A DNA stretch of 32,102 nucleotides from Chloroflexota bacterium (GCA_029559155.1 JAKQCM010000268.1:1-32102), one strand, 5' to 3'. Shown: positions 21,839 through 31,870, counted from the first letter of the stretch. Numbers and translations are program-made. Notes: generated by a model not told the origin, from the letters alone.

Positions 21839-24553
21839 ATGAATACAATTACCAACATCTTCAAAACAATCTTTCGTTTCCTGGTACTCTGGTTTGTGGA
21901 CGGCGTTTCTTTGCTGCTCACGGCCGTGTTCTTTCCCGGAATCACGTTTGTCAGCGCGGGCAGCGATGCGGCGCTGGTGGTTAAGGCGCTGGCGGCTGCC
22001 TTTGTATTAAGCATCATCAATTTGCTCATTCGCCCGATGGTGCTGCTGCTGGCACGGCCGTTAGGCTTCATTGCCGTCTTTCTTCTTGGTTTTCTGGTTA
22101 ACGCCGCCGCTTTGCTGATCACTGCGTCCCTGCTGCCCACTTTCCAGGTAACCGGTTGGATCAGCGCCATTGTGGGCGGGCTGGCTTTTGCGGCCGTTAA
22201 CCTTGTCCTGACCGGCATTCTGGAGGTGAACGACGAAGGCTCGTTTTACCAGGGACTTATCGAACGGCTGGCCCGCCGCCGCACGTTTACCGATATCGAC
22301 CCCCAAAAGCGCGGGCTGGTGATGATGGAAATTGATGGCTTGAGCTACCATCATCTCAAAAAAGCGCTGGTCGACGGCCGTTTGCCCACCTTGCAGCGGC
22401 TGATGACCAAAGAAGGCTACCAACTAACCCACATCGACTACGGCATCCCTTCCCAAACCTCTGCCTGCCAGGCCGGCATTATGTTTGGCGACAACAGCGA
22501 CATTCCCGCCTTCCGCTGGTATGACAAAGACCAGCAAAAGTTATACGTTTCGGGCAATGATGCGACTGAACTGAACGGCCGTTACGCCCGGGGTCATGGC
22601 CTCATGCGCGGCGGCTCCAGCATCAACAATATGCTCAACGGCGACGCCGACAAATCCTTGCTTACCCTGGCCGGCATGTTCGACGCCGACACGGAAGAGA
22701 AAAAACAGCGCGCCGAAGACGTCTATCTGCTCATGCTCAACCCTTATTTCCTGACCCGCACCATCGTTTTGTTTTTGGCGGATGCGGCGCGGGAAGTGTG
22801 GCAGGGATGGCGGCAGCGACGGCGGAACGTGCAGCCGCGCCTGAACCGGTTGCTGCATGGGTATCCCTTTGTGCGCGCCGCCACCACCGTGTTTATGCGC
22901 GATATTGCCGCCAATCTCACCGCTCTGGACATCATTCGCGGCGCGCCGAGCATTTACGTTACCTGGCCCGGATATGACGAAGTGGCGCACCATTCCGGCC
23001 CCTGGACCGGCGACGCCTTCAAAACCCTGGCTTCTTACGATACGGCCGTAGCCCGTGTGCTAAAAACAATTCGCGAAAAAGCGCCACGGCCGTATGATCT
23101 CGTCATTCTGTCTGATCATGGCCAATCGTTCGGCGCGACATTCAAACAGCGTTACGGACTCTCGCTTAAAGAGCTAATCGAGCAGCTGCTGCCGCAGGGA
23201 ACCAGCGTGGCCCAATCCATGGGCGGCGATACGGGCGTAATCTCCCTCAATTCCGCTTCCGGCGAACTGGTAAACATTCAGCAATCAGGCGTCGGCGGGC
23301 GGGGAGGTCGGGCCATTGTCAAACGAGGGAACAGGCTCTTGCAAAAAAGCGCCCAACGACAAGAAGAAGCGGCCGGCGATCCCGGCCATGACCAGCCGGC
23401 CCAGGTAACGGCTTACGGCAGCGGCAATCTGGCCCAGGTTTATTTCGATTTGTATCCGCGTAAAATTACGCTGGGCGAATTGGACGAAGCTTATCCGGGC
23501 ATGGTCGAAACGCTGGTGCAGCATGAAGGTATTGGCATTGTTTGCGGCTATGAAGCGGATGGCGTGCCTGTGGTCCTGGGGAAAAAGGGCCGGCGCAATC
23601 TGCACACCGGCCAGGTCAGCGGCGTGGATCCGCTGCTGCCTTACGCCCCGGCCGATCCGGACGCTTACGGCCACGCGGACGTGGACACGCGGGCCTGGCA
23701 GGTGCGCCGGGTGATGGATTTTCCCCATGCCGGCGACCTGATGGTCATCAGCACCGTTTATGATGATGGCACGGTAGCCGCGTTGGAAGAACTTATTGGC
23801 AACCACGGCGGCCTGGGCGGCGAGCAAACGGATGCATTCCTGTTCCATCCGGCGGATATGGTGGTAACCCCCACGCGCAATTCGGCTGACGTGTTCCATA
23901 TTTTGAACGGCCGTCGTGCACAGCCCATCAGCGAATCCATCCGCACGGAGCCAACGGAACCTGCCAGTTCCGCCGCTGTCTGGTCGCTGGCAAATCTGTG
24001 GGCCGGCATCCTGGATGTAAAAACTTGGGCTTCGCTGGCCGCCAAAGCCCTGATGATCGACCGCGCAGCCTACCAAGAAATAGCCGACGATCCACGAATG
24101 ACCGGTCCGGCTTTGCTTTTAGCCATAAGCTTCATCGTCTTGACCTCCTTTCTGCGCACCGATCCCGAAATCCGGTCAGTGATGATCTTGGTGCGCCTGG
24201 TAGCCTGGTTCCTTTCGATATTGGCTGTTTATATCGGCGGGCGGCTTTTAACACGCCAGGGCAGCTATACCCGCACCTTGCGCGGGCTTGGTTTTGCCCA
24301 TGTGGTCCATCTGGTAGAAGTGGTTGCCCTCATCCCGGCGTTGGCGCCTTTTGCCTTATTTCTGGGGTTTCTCTTAAGCTTTTTCTCTTATTGGATGGCG
24401 GCGGCGGCGGCGCACAACACGCACGGTTGGCGTACAGTGGCCTTGCCGCTGCTGGCCGGAATTGTCACGATCCTCATTCCTGTTTTGGCTTTGGTCATGA
24501 TGGGCAGCCTGGTGTTCAGTCTGCAATCTGTCCTGGGACAATTGGGTTTTTAG
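21839..24553 (+). CDS. Membrane phosphodiesterase: holin-IV-like + alkaline-phosphatase superfamily + Yip1-like domains
   Basis: A 904-residue protein; ATG 21839 is preferred over an in-frame TTG at 21812. Residues 1-~135 hold four hydrophobic helices with the layout of the mycobacterial 4-TMS phage holin (IV) family: LWFVDGVSLLLTAVFFPGITF, SIINLLIRPMVLLLARPLGF and AIVGGLAFAAVNLVL. The core (about 160-690) is an alkaline-phosphatase/type I phosphodiesterase domain: metal Asp in MMEIDGLSYH, candidate nucleophile in GIPSQTSACQAG, metal ligands in WPGYDEVAHHSGP and LSDHGQSFG. The C-terminal ~170 residues have 4-5 transmembrane helices in a Yip1-like arrangement. The core would be held at the membrane between two bundles. 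Substrate unknown; phospholipids, glycolipids or nucleotides are possible. Confidence 0.8.
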   Translation: MNTITNIFKTIFRFLVLWFVDGVSLLLTAVFFPGITFVSAGSDAALVVKALAAAFVLSIINLLIRPMVLLLARPLGFIAVFLLGFLVNAAALLITASLLPTFQVTGWISAIVGGLAFAAVNLVLTGILEVNDEGSFYQGLIERLARRRTFTDIDPQKRGLVMMEIDGLSYHHLKKALVDGRLPTLQRLMTKEGYQLTHIDYGIPSQTSACQAGIMFGDNSDIPAFRWYDKDQQKLYVSGNDATELNGRYARGHGLMRGGSSINNMLNGDADKSLLTLAGMFDADTEEKKQRAEDVYLLMLNPYFLTRTIVLFLADAAREVWQGWRQRRRNVQPRLNRLLHGYPFVRAATTVFMRDIAANLTALDIIRGAPSIYVTWPGYDEVAHHSGPWTGDAFKTLASYDTAVARVLKTIREKAPRPYDLVILSDHGQSFGATFKQRYGLSLKELIEQLLPQGTSVAQSMGGDTGVISLNSASGELVNIQQSGVGGRGGRAIVKRGNRLLQKSAQRQEEAAGDPGHDQPAQVTAYGSGNLAQVYFDLYPRKITLGELDEAYPGMVETLVQHEGIGIVCGYEADGVPVVLGKKGRRNLHTGQVSGVDPLLPYAPADPDAYGHADVDTRAWQVRRVMDFPHAGDLMVISTVYDDGTVAALEELIGNHGGLGGEQTDAFLFHPADMVVTPTRNSADVFHILNGRRAQPISESIRTEPTEPASSAAVWSLANLWAGILDVKTWASLAAKALMIDRAAYQEIADDPRMTGPALLLAISFIVLTSFLRTDPEIRSVMILVRLVAWFLSILAVYIGGRLLTRQGSYTRTLRGLGFAHVVHLVEVVALIPALAPFALFLGFLLSFFSYWMAAAAAHNTHGWRTVALPLLAGIVTILIPVLALVMMGSLVFSLQSVLGQLGF

Positions 24554-24585
24554 CGATTAAGGCACGCGGATTAAATAGTCTACAG

Positions 24586-24609
24586 GAGATTAGAGATTAG
24601 AGATTGAAC
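24586..24609. repeat. GAGATTAGA-type short direct repeat, downstream copy
   Basis: Related to 21588-21612 in the same orientation, 32 bp after the phosphodiesterase stop. Confidence 0.55.
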
Positions 24610-24695
24610 AAGTCTCCAAGCTCCAATCCAGGAATTCTCAATGTAGATCAGGCATACGTGCGAACCAGATAATTTCTTCGCAATTGACGCTGACC

Positions 24696-24801
24696 TGTCA
24701 TGCCGAGCGGAGTCTTCGGAGCGAAGCATCCCGCCCCACCAGAAGAACGGGGCGCTTCGGAGGATGCTTCGGCAAGCTCAGCACAGGCTCTCAGCATGAC
24801 A
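24696..24801. repeat. Foldback intergenic element (TGTCATGC/GCATGACA ends)
   Basis: Ends TGTCATGC and GCATGACA are inverted. Inside, GCGAAGCATCC pairs with GGATGCTTCGG and CCGCCCC with GGGGCG around the loop ACCAGAAGAAC. No ORF. It occupies most of the 350-bp gap before the helicase operon. I saw no convincing promoter in 24802-24903. Confidence 0.6.
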
Positions 24802-24903
24802 AATTTCTGGTTAAATTGAAAATTCTTGAGTCATTTTAAGATAACTTGCCAGACATCACCCATCATTGCATAATCAACAAGCTCGAAAAATTGGTCATAC
24901 GCT

Positions 24904-26628
24904 ATGCAATACAATCCCCAGAATCCTATTATTGTGCAGGGCGACAAAAGCGTCTTGCTGGAAGTCAACAATCCGCTTTACCAGGAAGCGCGCGACGTGT
25001 TGTCGCGCTTTGCGGAGCTGGAAAAAAGCCCGGAATACATTCACACCTACCGCATTTCCCCGCTGTCTTTGTGGAATGCCGCGTCTACCGGGTTGGCGGC
25101 CGACACCATCATCGAGGGGTTGGCGCGCTACAGCAAATATCCGCTGCCGGGCAATGTGGAAGTGGACATCCGCGAGTATATTGGGCGATACGGCCGTGTC
25201 CGCCTTATCCGCCGCGCTGAAGACCTGCTCCTCACCTCCACCGATGTGCCCCTCATTTTGGAACTCCAACGCCGTAAAGAATTGATGCCCTACCTGATTG
25301 CTCAGGAAGACGCCCACACCCTGCGCGTGAATCCGGGACGGCGCGGCCACATCAAACAAGCCCTGGTCAATATCGGCTATCCGGCCGAAGATTTGGCCGG
25401 CTATGTTTCCGGCGATCATGTAGATTTTGACGTGCGCCTGCTGACGCAGGGTGGCAAGCCATTTGCTCTGCGCCATTATCAGCAAGAAGCTGGCGAGGTG
25501 TTTTACGCAGGCGGTGCGGCGCATGGTGGTTCTGGCGTCATTGTGCTGCCCTGCGGCGCAGGCAAAACCATTGTTGGTCTGTCGGTGATGAACGAGATGC
25601 AGTGCAGCACGCTCATCCTCACGCCCAATACAGTGTCGGTGCGGCAGTGGATTGACGAACTTCTGGACAAAACCACGCTGACATCTGACATGGTGGGCGA
25701 ATATTCCGGCCAGCGCAAGGAAATTCGCCCTATTACCATCTCCACCTACCAGACCATGACGTACCGCAAACGCGGCGTGGCAAAAACAGCTTCTTACCAG
25801 GAGCAGTATCCCCATTTCACCCTGTTCAACGATCACAATTGGGGGTTGATCATTTATGATGAGGTGCATTTGCTGCCGGCTCCGGTCTTTAGCATTACGG
25901 CTGAATTGCAGGCGCGGCGGCGATTGGGGCTGACGGCGACACTGGTGCGGGAAGACGGCCGTCAGGAAGATGTCTTCTCGCTCATCGGCCCCAAAAAGTA
26001 CGATGTTCCCTGGAAAGATTTGGAACGCCAGGGCTGGATAGCCACGGCCGACGTGGTAGAAATTCGCATCCCCCTGCCGCACGAAACGCGCCTGGAGTAT
26101 GCCATCGCCGAAGAACGGGATAAATATCGCATCGCCGCTGAGAATAAAAACAAATTCAAAGTATTGGATGAGCTGCTCATCAAACACCGCCACGATCAGG
26201 TGCTGATCATCGGCATGTATCTGGACCAGTTGGACTTGGTGACGCGGCGCTACAAAGCGCCGTTGATCACCGGCAAAACCAGCGTCAACCAACGGCGCAA
26301 ATTATATGAACAGTTCAAAACAGGTGAAATCCCGGTGCTGATAGTTTCTAAAGTGGGTAATTTTGCCGTCGATTTGCCCAACGCCAACGTGATGGTACAG
26401 ATCAGCGGCATGTTTGGCAGCCGCCAGGAAGAGGCGCAGCGGCTGGGCCGCATCTTGCGCCCACATGATGACCAGATGGCCCATTTTTACACCATCGTAA
26501 CCAAGGACACCGTCGACCAGCAGTACAGCGCCAACCGCCAGCTTTTCCTGACGGAACAGGGCTACCAATATACTATCTTATATGAAGACGAAGTTGCCGA
26601 TTATGAGCCGCTAGGTTTAGGCGAGTGA
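24904..26628 (+). CDS. XPB/Rad25-type superfamily 2 DNA helicase
   Basis: A 574-residue helicase of the XPB family. N-terminal ~180 residues contain the damage-recognition-like region (NPLYQEARDVLSRFAELEKSPEYIHTYRISPLSLWNAASTG). The motor has motif I LPCGAGKT (residues 215-222), II DEVH (319-322), III LTATL, the family-specific RED motif VRED (348-351) directly after it, and VI QRLGRILRPH. Arg-Glu-Asp at this spot is diagnostic of XPB over other SF2 helicases. XPB enzymes open or translocate on DNA in repair and transcription; archaeal ones pair with the nuclease Bax1. Here the partners are the two genes 6 and 10 bp downstream. All motifs are intact. No Shine-Dalgarno is evident before ATG 24904. 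Confidence 0.92.
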   Translation: MQYNPQNPIIVQGDKSVLLEVNNPLYQEARDVLSRFAELEKSPEYIHTYRISPLSLWNAASTGLAADTIIEGLARYSKYPLPGNVEVDIREYIGRYGRVRLIRRAEDLLLTSTDVPLILELQRRKELMPYLIAQEDAHTLRVNPGRRGHIKQALVNIGYPAEDLAGYVSGDHVDFDVRLLTQGGKPFALRHYQQEAGEVFYAGGAAHGGSGVIVLPCGAGKTIVGLSVMNEMQCSTLILTPNTVSVRQWIDELLDKTTLTSDMVGEYSGQRKEIRPITISTYQTMTYRKRGVAKTASYQEQYPHFTLFNDHNWGLIIYDEVHLLPAPVFSITAELQARRRLGLTATLVREDGRQEDVFSLIGPKKYDVPWKDLERQGWIATADVVEIRIPLPHETRLEYAIAEERDKYRIAAENKNKFKVLDELLIKHRHDQVLIIGMYLDQLDLVTRRYKAPLITGKTSVNQRRKLYEQFKTGEIPVLIVSKVGNFAVDLPNANVMVQISGMFGSRQEEAQRLGRILRPHDDQMAHFYTIVTKDTVDQQYSANRQLFLTEQGYQYTILYEDEVADYEPLGLGE

Positions 26629-26634
26629 TTTTTT

Positions 26635-28971
26635 ATGACTGCATTGGAAGCATTAACGCAAGCTGATGTTAACCGGGTCTTGGATGGCAACATGCTAAAA
26701 AAGGCCAGAGCCTACATGCCTAAAGTCCAAAATGGCAGGCGTGTCGGCCGTTCCATCTACGCCGAAATTCGCAGCAGCCAGTTGTACGCCATTGAAGTGT
26801 TTGTCGCTGAAGATGGGATTTATGGGGTTTGCAGCTGCTCTTATCATTGGGGTGGCTTATGTAAACACATCGCCGCTGTGCTGTACAAATGGCTGGAATC
26901 GCCGGATAGTTTCATCGTGGAAGAGGCTCCTGCCGTCATCGAGTCCGCAGGCATCGAGATGTTTGAAGTGGCTGCCCCGGCAACGGCCGTTCCCAAAACA
27001 AAACCCATTTGGCTCACAAAACCCTATGCTGTCCGCCAGCAAGAAAACGTTTACAACCTGCAAGCCTGGCTCAGCGAAAACAGAGTTTCAGACCTGCGCC
27101 AGATGGCTAAACGACACGGCTGGTCTATCAGCGGCACGCGTAAAGACGACATCGTCCAACAAATCGTCGGTCAGTTGACGCACCCAGGCAGCGCCTTAAA
27201 AATCACGCTTGGTTTTGATGAAGAACATCTCCGTGTCTACCACGCGCTGGTCGTTTTATACCCTGGTATTCCCTATGGCGAGAAACACACGCAGGCTCTG
27301 GCCGAGCAGTGGGGACCACTCAACAAATACAAAAATCTTTGGACGTATACCAACCATTTTTGCGACGCCGGCATGGCCGTCCAAGATCCGTATGAAAGAA
27401 GAGCCTTTATTCCTGCCGCCATCATGCGGGCGCTGCCGCCGGCGTTAACCGACCGAGTGCCGACGATGAACCTGCCGAGGCATCTGGAAAGCGGCATCAA
27501 GGTGGCTCAGGCACGGCCGTTGCTGCAAAAAGTCCAGCAAACCTTGCTCTTGTTAGAGCAAATCAGCTTTCCGCTGCATCCGCCCATGCCTCGCCCCTAT
27601 CTGCAAAAATTCCATGATTTTTTACAGGATTGGGATTACCTGCCGGAAGAAATTTACCAGGCGCAGAAATCTGGCAATCTCATCACACGAAAGAATGAGC
27701 TTACTTTTACCGTTCCCCCGCCGCTGCCGCTGCTCTCTGAGCAAGACTTTGCCCGACTGGCCTCCATCTTCGAGGATGAAACCCAGCTAACCTTTATGTA
27801 TCACTTGCTGCTGAAGGTGGGCGTGCTGCAGCCCGGCAGCCCTATAACGGTCTGGCAAGAAGTGAAAAAGCAGTTTTTTTCCCAGGATGCGGCCGCGCAG
27901 TGGGCTATTTTGGTGCGCGCTTATTTCTCGCTAAACACCTGGAGCGAATTGTGGCAAATGGCAGCCGAACGGCCGTCTTTGCAAATAAAACGCACCATCC
28001 GCCAATACTACCATCCGCCCAAGCCGCAAGATATGTACGAATTACTGGCCGTTTTCCGCGCCCAAATGTTGCAGCTGCTGGCCTGCCTGCCCGACGATCG
28101 CTGGTTCAGTCTGGATGACGTGGCCGGTATTCTGCGCCCCGTCTGGCCTCGATTTGACGCGGCGAGCTGGAGTGGACCGCAGTATGGCCGAGATCCGCAG
28201 CCGTTTTGGTATCTGGTCGAAGACGGCCGTATCCTCAACCCCGGCGCTAACGACCTCGACTGGCGCACAGCCCAGGTGTCATTCCTGCGCCACATCATCG
28301 CCGGCCCGCTGCACTGGCTGGGCGTCGCCGATCTGGTTTTGGAACACGATCAACTGGTTGGCTTTCGGCTGCATGGGTTACACGATTTGTTTTTTGAAAA
28401 AGTGGAATCGGTTGCCTTGCCGGGGATGTCTGGGGAGTTTGCCGCGACGGACGCCTCGTTCGCCGCGGACGCTTCGCCCACATCTCCCGCCGACGCCGTG
28501 CTCATCGACGGCACGACCATCAGCGTGAACCCGACGGCCGTTAGCGCCCAAACCCATGACTATCTGGACAAAATTACCCGATTAGAAGAAGCCGCTGCCA
28601 CACGTTTCATTTACCAACTGGATACAGCCGCGGTCCACCAAGCTTTCGAATCTGGCCACACCCTGGCGCAAATGTTAGACGACTGGCCGCAGTTTTTGCC
28701 TCTGCCTATGCCCGAGGCCATTAGAAACCAGTTGATCGCCTGGTGGCAAGCCTATGGGCAGGTGCGGCTGTATGAGAACATGACCATTATTGAATTTGGC
28801 GATGCTTACGCCTTATCTGAAATGAAAGCCATCACCTCCCTGGAAAAGTACCTCGTCGCGGAAATCTCGCCCAATCTGGTCGTCATCCCGGCCCATGCCA
28901 TAGATATTTTGGTCGGCGAGCTGGAAAAAGCGGGTTACACCCCTAAACAAACAAAAGGGTTAGAGTCTTAG
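26635..28971 (+). CDS. SWIM zinc-finger protein, middle gene of the XPB operon
   Basis: A 778-residue protein. A SWIM motif is present at residues 66-78: C66-x-C68, seven residues, C76-x-H78 (CSCSYHWGGLCKH). A SAP-like helix-turn-helix follows near residues 130-165 (LSENRVSDLRQMAKRHGWSISGTRKDDIVQQIVGQL), another DNA-binding module. The long middle (200-650) is predicted helical with segments that resemble the winged-helix regions of helicase-associated proteins. The last ~75 residues (WWQAYGQVRLYENMTIIEFGD.. to KAGYTPKQ) resemble the C-terminus of the next gene's product. It starts 6 bp after the helicase stop. The likely role is DNA binding or targeting for XPB. No nuclease motif was recognised. 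Confidence 0.83.
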   Translation: MTALEALTQADVNRVLDGNMLKKARAYMPKVQNGRRVGRSIYAEIRSSQLYAIEVFVAEDGIYGVCSCSYHWGGLCKHIAAVLYKWLESPDSFIVEEAPAVIESAGIEMFEVAAPATAVPKTKPIWLTKPYAVRQQENVYNLQAWLSENRVSDLRQMAKRHGWSISGTRKDDIVQQIVGQLTHPGSALKITLGFDEEHLRVYHALVVLYPGIPYGEKHTQALAEQWGPLNKYKNLWTYTNHFCDAGMAVQDPYERRAFIPAAIMRALPPALTDRVPTMNLPRHLESGIKVAQARPLLQKVQQTLLLLEQISFPLHPPMPRPYLQKFHDFLQDWDYLPEEIYQAQKSGNLITRKNELTFTVPPPLPLLSEQDFARLASIFEDETQLTFMYHLLLKVGVLQPGSPITVWQEVKKQFFSQDAAAQWAILVRAYFSLNTWSELWQMAAERPSLQIKRTIRQYYHPPKPQDMYELLAVFRAQMLQLLACLPDDRWFSLDDVAGILRPVWPRFDAASWSGPQYGRDPQPFWYLVEDGRILNPGANDLDWRTAQVSFLRHIIAGPLHWLGVADLVLEHDQLVGFRLHGLHDLFFEKVESVALPGMSGEFAATDASFAADASPTSPADAVLIDGTTISVNPTAVSAQTHDYLDKITRLEEAAATRFIYQLDTAAVHQAFESGHTLAQMLDDWPQFLPLPMPEAIRNQLIAWWQAYGQVRLYENMTIIEFGDAYALSEMKAITSLEKYLVAEISPNLVVIPAHAIDILVGELEKAGYTPKQTKGLES

Positions 28972-28981
28972 CGGCCAAATC

Positions 28982-31294
28982 ATGATCACAGATATTGCAA
29001 CGCTTCTTGAAAACTATGCTTACACAATCCTTTGGGACATGGTCCATGCTGCCAAACTGCCCGGCGCTGTCGGCAAAAAACTGAAGAAGGCAGACCTGGA
29101 GCAGCTGATGCAGCAGGAATTTTTTAAGCCGCAGCGCATCAGCGCTTCCTACCGGCAGTTAACTGGAATTGAGCGCGCCGTAGTCGACCGGCTCATGCTG
29201 CGCGGCGATGAATCCTCGACACGGCTGTTTGAGCGGGAATTGGTTCGGGCTGGATTGGTGAAACAATCGCCGCAGTCAAAGCCTCAGAAGGAGAATCGGC
29301 CATACTATCCTGGCGGTCCATCCATTTACGGCCGTTCCGTTGCCCACATCGGCAGCATCATTGATCGCCAATCGCCAATTTTTGCGGACGTGATGGCACG
29401 CCTGACTTTGTACGGGCTGGTCTTTAGCGAAGGAACCACGGGTAGCAACGGCGCTCAAAATTACAAAATGCAATTTCATCCTGGCGAAACGGTGTTTATT
29501 CCACCCTTTGTTCGCCGCCATTTGCCGAACCCTGATCCTGTGCCAATCGTGGCCAATGCGTGGCAGCCTGCCTACATCTTACACGGCGACGCGCAGTTGT
29601 TTTTACGCGATCTATATCTCTACTGGGATACGGTGCGCCGCGGCTCCATCAGCCTGATCCAATCTGGTTTTGTGGGGAAACGCGGGCTGAAGACGCTAAA
29701 CGCCGCTCTCCTGAACCCGGACCCCGCGTTGGACAAAGCCCGGCAAGAGGACGAAGCGAACCGCCTGTATATGCTGCGGCAGATTTTGCAGGAATTGAAG
29801 CTGGTAACGCCCAAGGGCGGCCTCTTGCAAACATCGACAAAAAACCGCAGCGACATCCCCGATTTCTGGCAAAAGACGACGGCTGAACAGGTAACGGCCG
29901 TTATCGCCATCTGGCGCAATCTTTCTTCCGCTTTTCAATTTAACGATCGGCGGGTCGGATACGCGTACGAACCGAACGTGCGTCAGGGGCAGCAATCCTT
30001 GCTTAAAGCTCTGACCTCAGCGGCGGCAAACACCTGGATCGAAGCAGACGATCTGCTCATCTCCATACAAGATTTAAACAGCGATTTTCTCTTTGATGTG
30101 CGCAGCCGCATAACAAGCGGCCGTAATTACTATTATTATGGCGATCCGGTCAAAGCCACCGCCGAGATGGACAAGCTGGAAAAGATGTTTATCTCGCAGG
30201 TAACAGCCGGCTTTCTGTTTCAAATGGGTCTGGTAGAGTTAGGGTTTAATGGGCCGCCTGCCGAGCCAACCAACTGGCACGGTTGCCGCCTGACGCCTTT
30301 GGGCACGGCCGTTTTAGGCAACAAACCTCTTCCCGACAACGAGCCAGCCGGCCAGATTATCATCCAACCCAATTTTCAGATTTTAGCCATGGGACCCGTG
30401 GCGCTGCACCTGCTGGCTGAGTTGGACATATTTGCCGAACGGCAAAAAGTGGATCGCGGCGCTTTTGAATATCACCTCTCGCGTGAATCTTTGTACGCCG
30501 CTCAACAAGTCGGCTACTCCGTTGAGCAAGTGCAGCAATTTCTGGATGAGGCCACACTCCACGACCTGCCGCAAAATATCCGCCGTTCGCTGGCGGAATG
30601 GGCCGCCCACCATGACCGAATTGTGTTTCGGCGCAGCGTGACCCTGCTGCAAGCCGCCGACGAGACGCTGCTGGCGCGCCTGCTGGATGAGGATGAGACA
30701 GGCAAGCTGCTGGCGCGACCGGTTGGGCAGACCGTAGCCCTGGTTAAGACCAAACAGCAGACCAGGCTTTTGAGCGCCCTGCGAAGCAGCGGCTTGTTTC
30801 CGGTGGTTTCCGGAGCCAACCCGGAAGCGGCAGATAAAAGCGTTGTTGTGGCGGAAGACGGCCGTATCCAACCCCTTCACGCCGTCCCCAGCCTCCACCT
30901 GCGCGGCCGGCTTGCCCGTTTTGCCATCGAAACCGATGGCGGCTGGCAGCTAACCGGACCAAGCGTGCGCCGCGCCGGAGGCAGCAAAAAAAATGCCCAG
31001 TTTATCATTGACGAACTGGGCAAACTCAATCGGGGACCCCTGCCGAACGCTCTGGTGGAGCAGATACGCGCCTGGAGTGGTTATTACGGCCGTGCCACCG
31101 TCGCCACCGTAACTTTGTTTGAGTTCCGCGACCAGGAAACGCTGGCCGAACTGCGCGCCTTGCCAGAATTGAAAGATTTGCTGCAACCTTTTGCGGCCGG
31201 AAATCGAGCGTTGGCCAGGGTGGATGACGAGCAAGTAACGGCCGTGCAGGCGATCTTGACGCGCCTGGGCCTGGAATTTAAATCAGGCGCGTAA
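28982..31294 (+). CDS. Helicase_C_3/XPB-associated protein, third gene of the XPB operon
   Basis: A 770-residue protein. Around residues 455-545 it carries the block typical of Helicase_C_3 (XPB/Ssl2-like N-terminal domain): GQIIIQPNFQILAMGPVA, then LLAELDIFAE, FEYHLSRESLYAAQQVGYSVEQVQQFLDEAT and LPQNIRRSLAEW. The N-terminal part has winged-helix-like segments (LTGIERAVVDRLMLRGDES and SIIDRQSPIFADVMARLTLYGLVF). The C-terminal ~75 residues (IRAWSGYYGRATVATVTLFEFRD ...) match in pattern the tail of the SWIM protein. Actinobacteria have a comparable gene next to XPB (Rv0862c beside Rv0861c in M. tuberculosis), from established knowledge. Probably a non-catalytic partner that regulates the helicase or binds DNA. 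It begins 10 bp after the SWIM gene. Confidence 0.8.
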   Translation: MITDIATLLENYAYTILWDMVHAAKLPGAVGKKLKKADLEQLMQQEFFKPQRISASYRQLTGIERAVVDRLMLRGDESSTRLFERELVRAGLVKQSPQSKPQKENRPYYPGGPSIYGRSVAHIGSIIDRQSPIFADVMARLTLYGLVFSEGTTGSNGAQNYKMQFHPGETVFIPPFVRRHLPNPDPVPIVANAWQPAYILHGDAQLFLRDLYLYWDTVRRGSISLIQSGFVGKRGLKTLNAALLNPDPALDKARQEDEANRLYMLRQILQELKLVTPKGGLLQTSTKNRSDIPDFWQKTTAEQVTAVIAIWRNLSSAFQFNDRRVGYAYEPNVRQGQQSLLKALTSAAANTWIEADDLLISIQDLNSDFLFDVRSRITSGRNYYYYGDPVKATAEMDKLEKMFISQVTAGFLFQMGLVELGFNGPPAEPTNWHGCRLTPLGTAVLGNKPLPDNEPAGQIIIQPNFQILAMGPVALHLLAELDIFAERQKVDRGAFEYHLSRESLYAAQQVGYSVEQVQQFLDEATLHDLPQNIRRSLAEWAAHHDRIVFRRSVTLLQAADETLLARLLDEDETGKLLARPVGQTVALVKTKQQTRLLSALRSSGLFPVVSGANPEAADKSVVVAEDGRIQPLHAVPSLHLRGRLARFAIETDGGWQLTGPSVRRAGGSKKNAQFIIDELGKLNRGPLPNALVEQIRAWSGYYGRATVATVTLFEFRDQETLAELRALPELKDLLQPFAAGNRALARVDDEQVTAVQAILTRLGLEFKSGA

Positions 31295-31476
31295 CCAGGC
31301 GCTGGCTTTTGTTCGCCTGAACTGCATTCGTGGAGCGCGCGCAGGGTCACGCACGATAGCAGGCCGCCATTGGCATCGATCATCGGTTCATCGCATACGG
31401 CCGTTGACCCCCATCCTGCCTCTCGCTTCCCCCGGACGCCTGCGGTCTTGCCCGTGACGAATCGTAAATTGTCGCT
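31295..31476. other. Intergenic gap after the helicase operon, nothing recognised
   Basis: No ORF, tRNA or convincing terminator. A weak AGGCG/CGCCT stem follows the stop codon at 31294. One ACGGCCGT octamer occurs near 31398. Confidence 0.5.
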
Positions 31477-31823
<347 letters not shown>

Positions 31824-31870
31824 TCTCCTCTTCATAAAATGATGGTGACCGTTCAGGTTTCTCTGGCAAC

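Noticed and set aside
24904..31294. DISARM, BREX or Zorya-like defence system around the helicase
   Set aside because: No methyltransferase, PLD nuclease, PglZ or motor genes are present; the helicase carries the XPB RED motif.
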